Shown here: positions 61,473 to 64,000 of the stretch, in pieces
Layout of the letters: each line of letters begins with the position of its first letter
Position numbering within the stretch: position 1 is the first letter of the stretch
Origin: Clavibacter michiganensis
GTDB taxonomy: Bacteria; Actinomycetota; Actinomycetes; Actinomycetales; Microbacteriaceae
NCBI GenBank assembly: GCA_002150995.1
Contig: MDHJ01000001.1
Location: forward strand, 1,426,001 to 1,490,000
DNA: 64,000 bases
Reading direction: 5' to 3'
Notes under the pieces: model-generated
Told to the model about the DNA's origin: nothing
Seen by the model: the letters and a program-made list of their open reading frames with translations, nothing else
Databases searched by the model: none
Program-made: the position numbers and the translations under genes

Positions 61473-62462
61473 GTGAGCAGATTCGCGGAGCGCTGGAAGT
61501 CCCACATCCTGGAGACGTTCTCGGCGGACTCCGAGGGCCGGCCCCAGTGGATCCAGGACCTGGAGCGGGGCGAGGACGAGGGCTGGTTCGGGCCGGGCTC
61601 GGCCGTGTGGGCCGTGCACGGGGGCATGCCGTCGCTCGTCGCCGGGATCCGCGCCCTCCTCATGCAGACGCTCCACCCGGGTGCCATGGCGGGCGTGCAC
61701 GACTGGTCGCGCTATCGCGAGGACCCGCTCGGCCGGCTCGCCGGCACGGTCCGCTGGGTCGTGACCACGTCGTTCGGCGACCGCGACACGGCGGTCGACG
61801 TGAGCCGGCGCGTCCGCGGGTACCACCGCAAGGTGCAGGGCACCTTCGTCGACGGGCGCGGCGTCGAGCGCCCCTACAGCGCGAACGACCCCGACCTCCT
61901 GTCGTGGGTGCACATCGTCTTCACCGACGCGTTCCTCAGCACGCACCTCCAGTGGGGGCCCCCGATCCCCGGCGGCCCCGACCGGTACGTCGCCGAGTGG
62001 GCGAAGGCCGGCGAATTGATGGGCGTCGATGCGCCGCCGCGCTCCCACGCGGAGCTGCACGCGCAGATCGACGCCTTCCACGACCAGGGTCTCCTGCGTG
62101 CCGACGAGCGCACCCGCGAGACGATCTCGTTCCTCCGCGAGCCGCCGCTGCGCGCCTCGATGCTCCCGGCCTACCGGGTCCTCTTCGCCGGCGCGGTCGC
62201 GTCCCTGGAGCCGCGCTACAGAGAGCTCCTCGGCCTCGACCGGGCGTCGTTCGGGCCCTTCCCGCTGCCGGCCCTCGCCTCGACCCGCGTGATGCTCGGC
62301 GTCGCCGGACGGGTCATGGGCGAGCAGTCCACCAGCCACGAGGCCGCCCTGAAGCGCATCGCGCGGCTCGCGGACGGGCCCGGTGCCTCGGGGTCCTCGC
62401 CGGTCGACCCGCGCCCCGGTCGGGGCGACGATGCCGATGACCGGGAGCGGCCCGCGGCCTGA
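61473..62462 (+). CDS. MpaB/DUF2236-family oxygenase
   Basis: 329 residues, all-helical. MpaB/Lcp/DUF2236 signature text: AVHGGMPSLVAGIRALLMQTLHPGAMAGVHDWSRY with HPGAMAGVHDWS near residue 70, WVHIVFTDAFLSTHLQW near residue 145 and YRVLFAGAVASLEPRYRELLG. The family includes latex-clearing haem proteins and MpaB; a histidine pair in these segments could hold a haem, which is inference. The Arg in FGDRDTA and the HRKVQGTFVDGRG region match too. GTG 61473 is chosen for its leaderless promoter; a frame back to 61344 is open. Confidence 0.82.
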   Translation: MSRFAERWKSHILETFSADSEGRPQWIQDLERGEDEGWFGPGSAVWAVHGGMPSLVAGIRALLMQTLHPGAMAGVHDWSRYREDPLGRLAGTVRWVVTTSFGDRDTAVDVSRRVRGYHRKVQGTFVDGRGVERPYSANDPDLLSWVHIVFTDAFLSTHLQWGPPIPGGPDRYVAEWAKAGELMGVDAPPRSHAELHAQIDAFHDQGLLRADERTRETISFLREPPLRASMLPAYRVLFAGAVASLEPRYRELLGLDRASFGPFPLPALASTRVMLGVAGRVMGEQSTSHEAALKRIARLADGPGASGSSPVDPRPGRGDDADDRERPAA

Positions 62463-62480
62463 GCGGCCTCCGTCCTGCGC

Positions 62481-62507
62481 CGCCGGGGCTCCGAACGGCT
62501 CCCGGCG
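62481..62507 (+). terminator. Weak hairpin after the MpaB-family gene
   Basis: CGCCGGG (62481-62487) and CCCGGCG (62501-62507) form a 7-bp stem with a 13-base loop between the two genes; no T-run follows. Confidence 0.3.
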
Positions 62508-62528
62508 TCCGATGTCGGGGGGCCCGGC

Positions 62529-62534
62529 TAGCGT
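62529..62534 (+). promoter_or_regulatory. -10 element of dinB
   Basis: TAGCGT nine bases before the ATG at 62544, implying a leader of about two or three bases. No SOS box was recognised. Confidence 0.4.
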
Positions 62535-62543
62535 GGACACGAC

Positions 62544-63836
62544 ATGAGCAGGCAGGACGGATCCACCCGACGCACGTCCGACGCGAGCGCGGACGACTCG
62601 GCGGCCACGATCCTGCACATCGACATGGACGCGTTCTTCGCGGCCGTCGAGCTGCTCGAGCGCCCCGAGCTGCGGGGCACGCCCGTCATCGTCGGCGGGT
62701 CCTCCGGTCGCGGCGTGGTCACGAGCGCCACGTACGAGGCGCGTCGGTTCGGCGTCCGGTCCGCCATGCCCATGGCGCAGGCCCTCCGGCTCTGCCCGCA
62801 GGCCACCGTCATCGGCGGGCACATGGAGAAGTACGCGCACTGGTCGAAGGTGGTCATGGGCATCTTCCGCGACGTCACCCCGCTCGTCGAGCCCCTCAGC
62901 ATCGACGAGGCGTTCCTCGACGTCGCGGGCGCCCGGGGGCTCTTCGGCCCACCCGCCGAGATCGGCGCGATGATCCGGCGCCGCGTGCACGCGGAGACGG
63001 GCCTCACCTGCTCCGTCGGCGCGGCGTCCACCAAGTTCGTCGCCAAGCTGGCGAGCACGCGCTGCAAGCCCGACGGGCTGCTCGTCGTCCCGGCGGCCGA
63101 GACGCTGCCCTTCCTCCACGCGCTGCCCGTCGGCGCGCTCTGGGGCGTGGGGCGGACGACGGAGGAGGCGCTGGTGCGGCGCGGTCTCCGCACCGTCGCG
63201 GACATCGCCGACACGCCCCTGCCCGCCCTGCAGTCGATGCTCGGCGAGTCCGCCGGCGCCCGCCTGCACGACCTCTCCTGGGGCCGCGACCCCCGCCGCG
63301 TGAGCACGCACCGCGAGGAGAAGAGCATGGGCCACGAGAACACGTTCCACGACGACGTGACCGACCCGGAGATCATCCGGCGGGAGCTCCTCGGCCAGGC
63401 CACGCGCGTCGCCGAGCGCCTGCGGCGGGCGGGCCTCACCGCGCGCACCGTCTCGCTCAAGCTCCGGTACTCCGACTTCCGCACCATCACGCGCTCGCGC
63501 ACGCTGTCCGAGCCGACGGACGTGGCCCGGCGCATCTACGACGAGATCCGCGCCGTCTACGAGCAGGTCGCCCGGCCGGGGGACCGCATCCGGCTGGTAG
63601 GGGTGCGCGCCGAGCAGCTCGACGACGCCGACAGCCGCCCCGTGGCGCTGTGGGACGTCGACGAGGGGTGGCGCGAGGCCGAGCGCACGGTCGACCAGGC
63701 CGCGCAGCGCTTCGGCCGCGGGGCCATCGGCCCGGCGTCGCTCCTCCGCCGGCCCGGTGCGAAGGGCGCGACCGTGTCGGATCCTCGCACCGAGGCGGCC
63801 GCCCGCGGTATCCTCCCGGGACATCCGCCCGACTGA
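62544..63836 (+). CDS. dinB: DNA polymerase IV
   Basis: Y-family translesion polymerase. 430 residues. Palm and catalytic motifs: ILHIDMDAFFAAVELLE with the first metal Asp, GVVTSATYEARRFGVRSAMPM, EPLSIDEAFLDVAGA with Asp-Glu, GLTCSVGAASTKFVAKLAS, the helix-hairpin-helix region (LWGVGRTTEEALVRRGLRTV) and the little-finger domain (RRAGLTARTVSLKLRYSDF). It extends mismatched or damaged ends in the cytoplasm. No clear beta-clamp motif was picked out at the C terminus. The start at 62544 fits the promoter and the conserved N terminus. A proline-rich gene follows eleven bases after the stop. Confidence 0.95.
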   Translation: MSRQDGSTRRTSDASADDSAATILHIDMDAFFAAVELLERPELRGTPVIVGGSSGRGVVTSATYEARRFGVRSAMPMAQALRLCPQATVIGGHMEKYAHWSKVVMGIFRDVTPLVEPLSIDEAFLDVAGARGLFGPPAEIGAMIRRRVHAETGLTCSVGAASTKFVAKLASTRCKPDGLLVVPAAETLPFLHALPVGALWGVGRTTEEALVRRGLRTVADIADTPLPALQSMLGESAGARLHDLSWGRDPRRVSTHREEKSMGHENTFHDDVTDPEIIRRELLGQATRVAERLRRAGLTARTVSLKLRYSDFRTITRSRTLSEPTDVARRIYDEIRAVYEQVARPGDRIRLVGVRAEQLDDADSRPVALWDVDEGWREAERTVDQAAQRFGRGAIGPASLLRRPGAKGATVSDPRTEAAARGILPGHPPD

Positions 63837-63847
63837 CGAGGACCACG

Positions 63848-64000
63848 ATGACCGATCCCGCCGCTCCCGTTCCCGACGACCGACCCGCACCGGCCCCGGT
63901 CGGGGAGCACGTCGAGGCGGTGCCGGCCAGGAGTCCCGCGCCTTCGCCTGCGCCCTGGGCGCCGGGGCCCGCGCCGTACGGCCTGGCGCCGGCGCCCGTG
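63848..64000 (+). CDS. Proline/alanine-rich N terminus of a hypothetical protein (truncated by window edge)
   Basis: Only 51 residues are in the window, beginning MTDPAAPVPDDRPAPAPVGEH and continuing as a Pro/Ala-rich stretch (SPAPSPAPWAPGPAPYG). Such tails often precede membrane domains in small actinobacterial proteins, but nothing here identifies the family. The ATG at 63848 has a weak GAGGA six bases upstream, right after dinB. Confidence 0.55.
   Translation, partial: MTDPAAPVPDDRPAPAPVGEHVEAVPARSPAPSPAPWAPGPAPYGLAPAPV

Overview
The window is a high-GC, gene-dense stretch of an actinobacterial chromosome. The gene order at the left end, the leaderless promoter style (TAGNNT placed 6-7 bases before the start codon) and the individual proteins point to the family Microbacteriaceae, possibly Clavibacter or a close relative. 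The genus is an inference. I saw no tRNA or rRNA gene, insertion sequence, integrase, prophage or CRISPR array, and no stretch longer than about 300 bases lacks a gene.

Layout. 1-5320 is a housekeeping block: rnhB end, DUF2469, yraN, comM-like, dprA, xerC. An M23 peptidase (minus strand) and a sugar porter follow. 7838-12325 is the translation and lipid block rpsB-tsf-pyrH-frr-cdsA. 12336-22579 carries DivIVA-type and coiled-coil cell-pole proteins, a transglycosylase-like exported protein, a Na+/H+ antiporter, an AI-2E-type permease, a three-segment membrane protein and a YbbN-like thioredoxin/TPR protein. 22703-34082 is an alpha-glucan locus: glgB and glgE on the minus strand, glgP divergent on the plus strand, an SGNH lipoprotein, then glgX. 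The glgB/glgE/glgP order is the one known from mycobacteria. 34102-45982 is a second housekeeping run: cysteine desulfurase-mnmA-ligA (tRNA thiolation and DNA ligation), a DUF1023 hydrolase, a META-domain lipoprotein, gatC-gatA-gatB (tRNA-dependent amidation) and an ABC-F ATPase. 46076-49362 holds an unusual lipoprotein, a DedA protein and a glycine-rich membrane protein. 49359-56849 is all minus strand and looks like lipid or hydrophobic small-molecule chemistry: two acyl-CoA ligase paralogues of identical length, an SRPBCC protein, a phytoene-dehydrogenase-like flavoprotein and two short-chain dehydrogenases. 57021-64000 is mixed: M20 peptidase, metallophosphoesterase, a cytoplasmic sulfite-oxidase-fold molybdoenzyme paired with a flavin reductase, DUF1697, an MpaB-family oxygenase, DNA polymerase IV and the start of a proline-rich protein.

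Two window-wide signals matter most. First, at least sixteen genes (including cdsA, gatA, gatB, glgE and dprA) are interrupted by a frameshift, every one of the minus-one type, and nearly every one is repaired by adding a single G or C to an existing G/C run. This is best read as systematic under-calling of bases in the sequence, not gene decay, so these genes are reported as single CDSs. Second, sixteen genes have a TANNNT hexamer ending exactly 6 or 7 bases before the start codon, which implies leaderless transcripts. One pair, glgX and the cysteine desulfurase gene, shares a single almost palindromic overlapping divergent promoter.

I did not find a clearly new multi-gene system. The best candidates for undescribed biology are the 49-57 kb lipid-like cluster, the large DivIVA-type coiled-coil protein with its permease, and the soluble molybdoenzyme/reductase pair.
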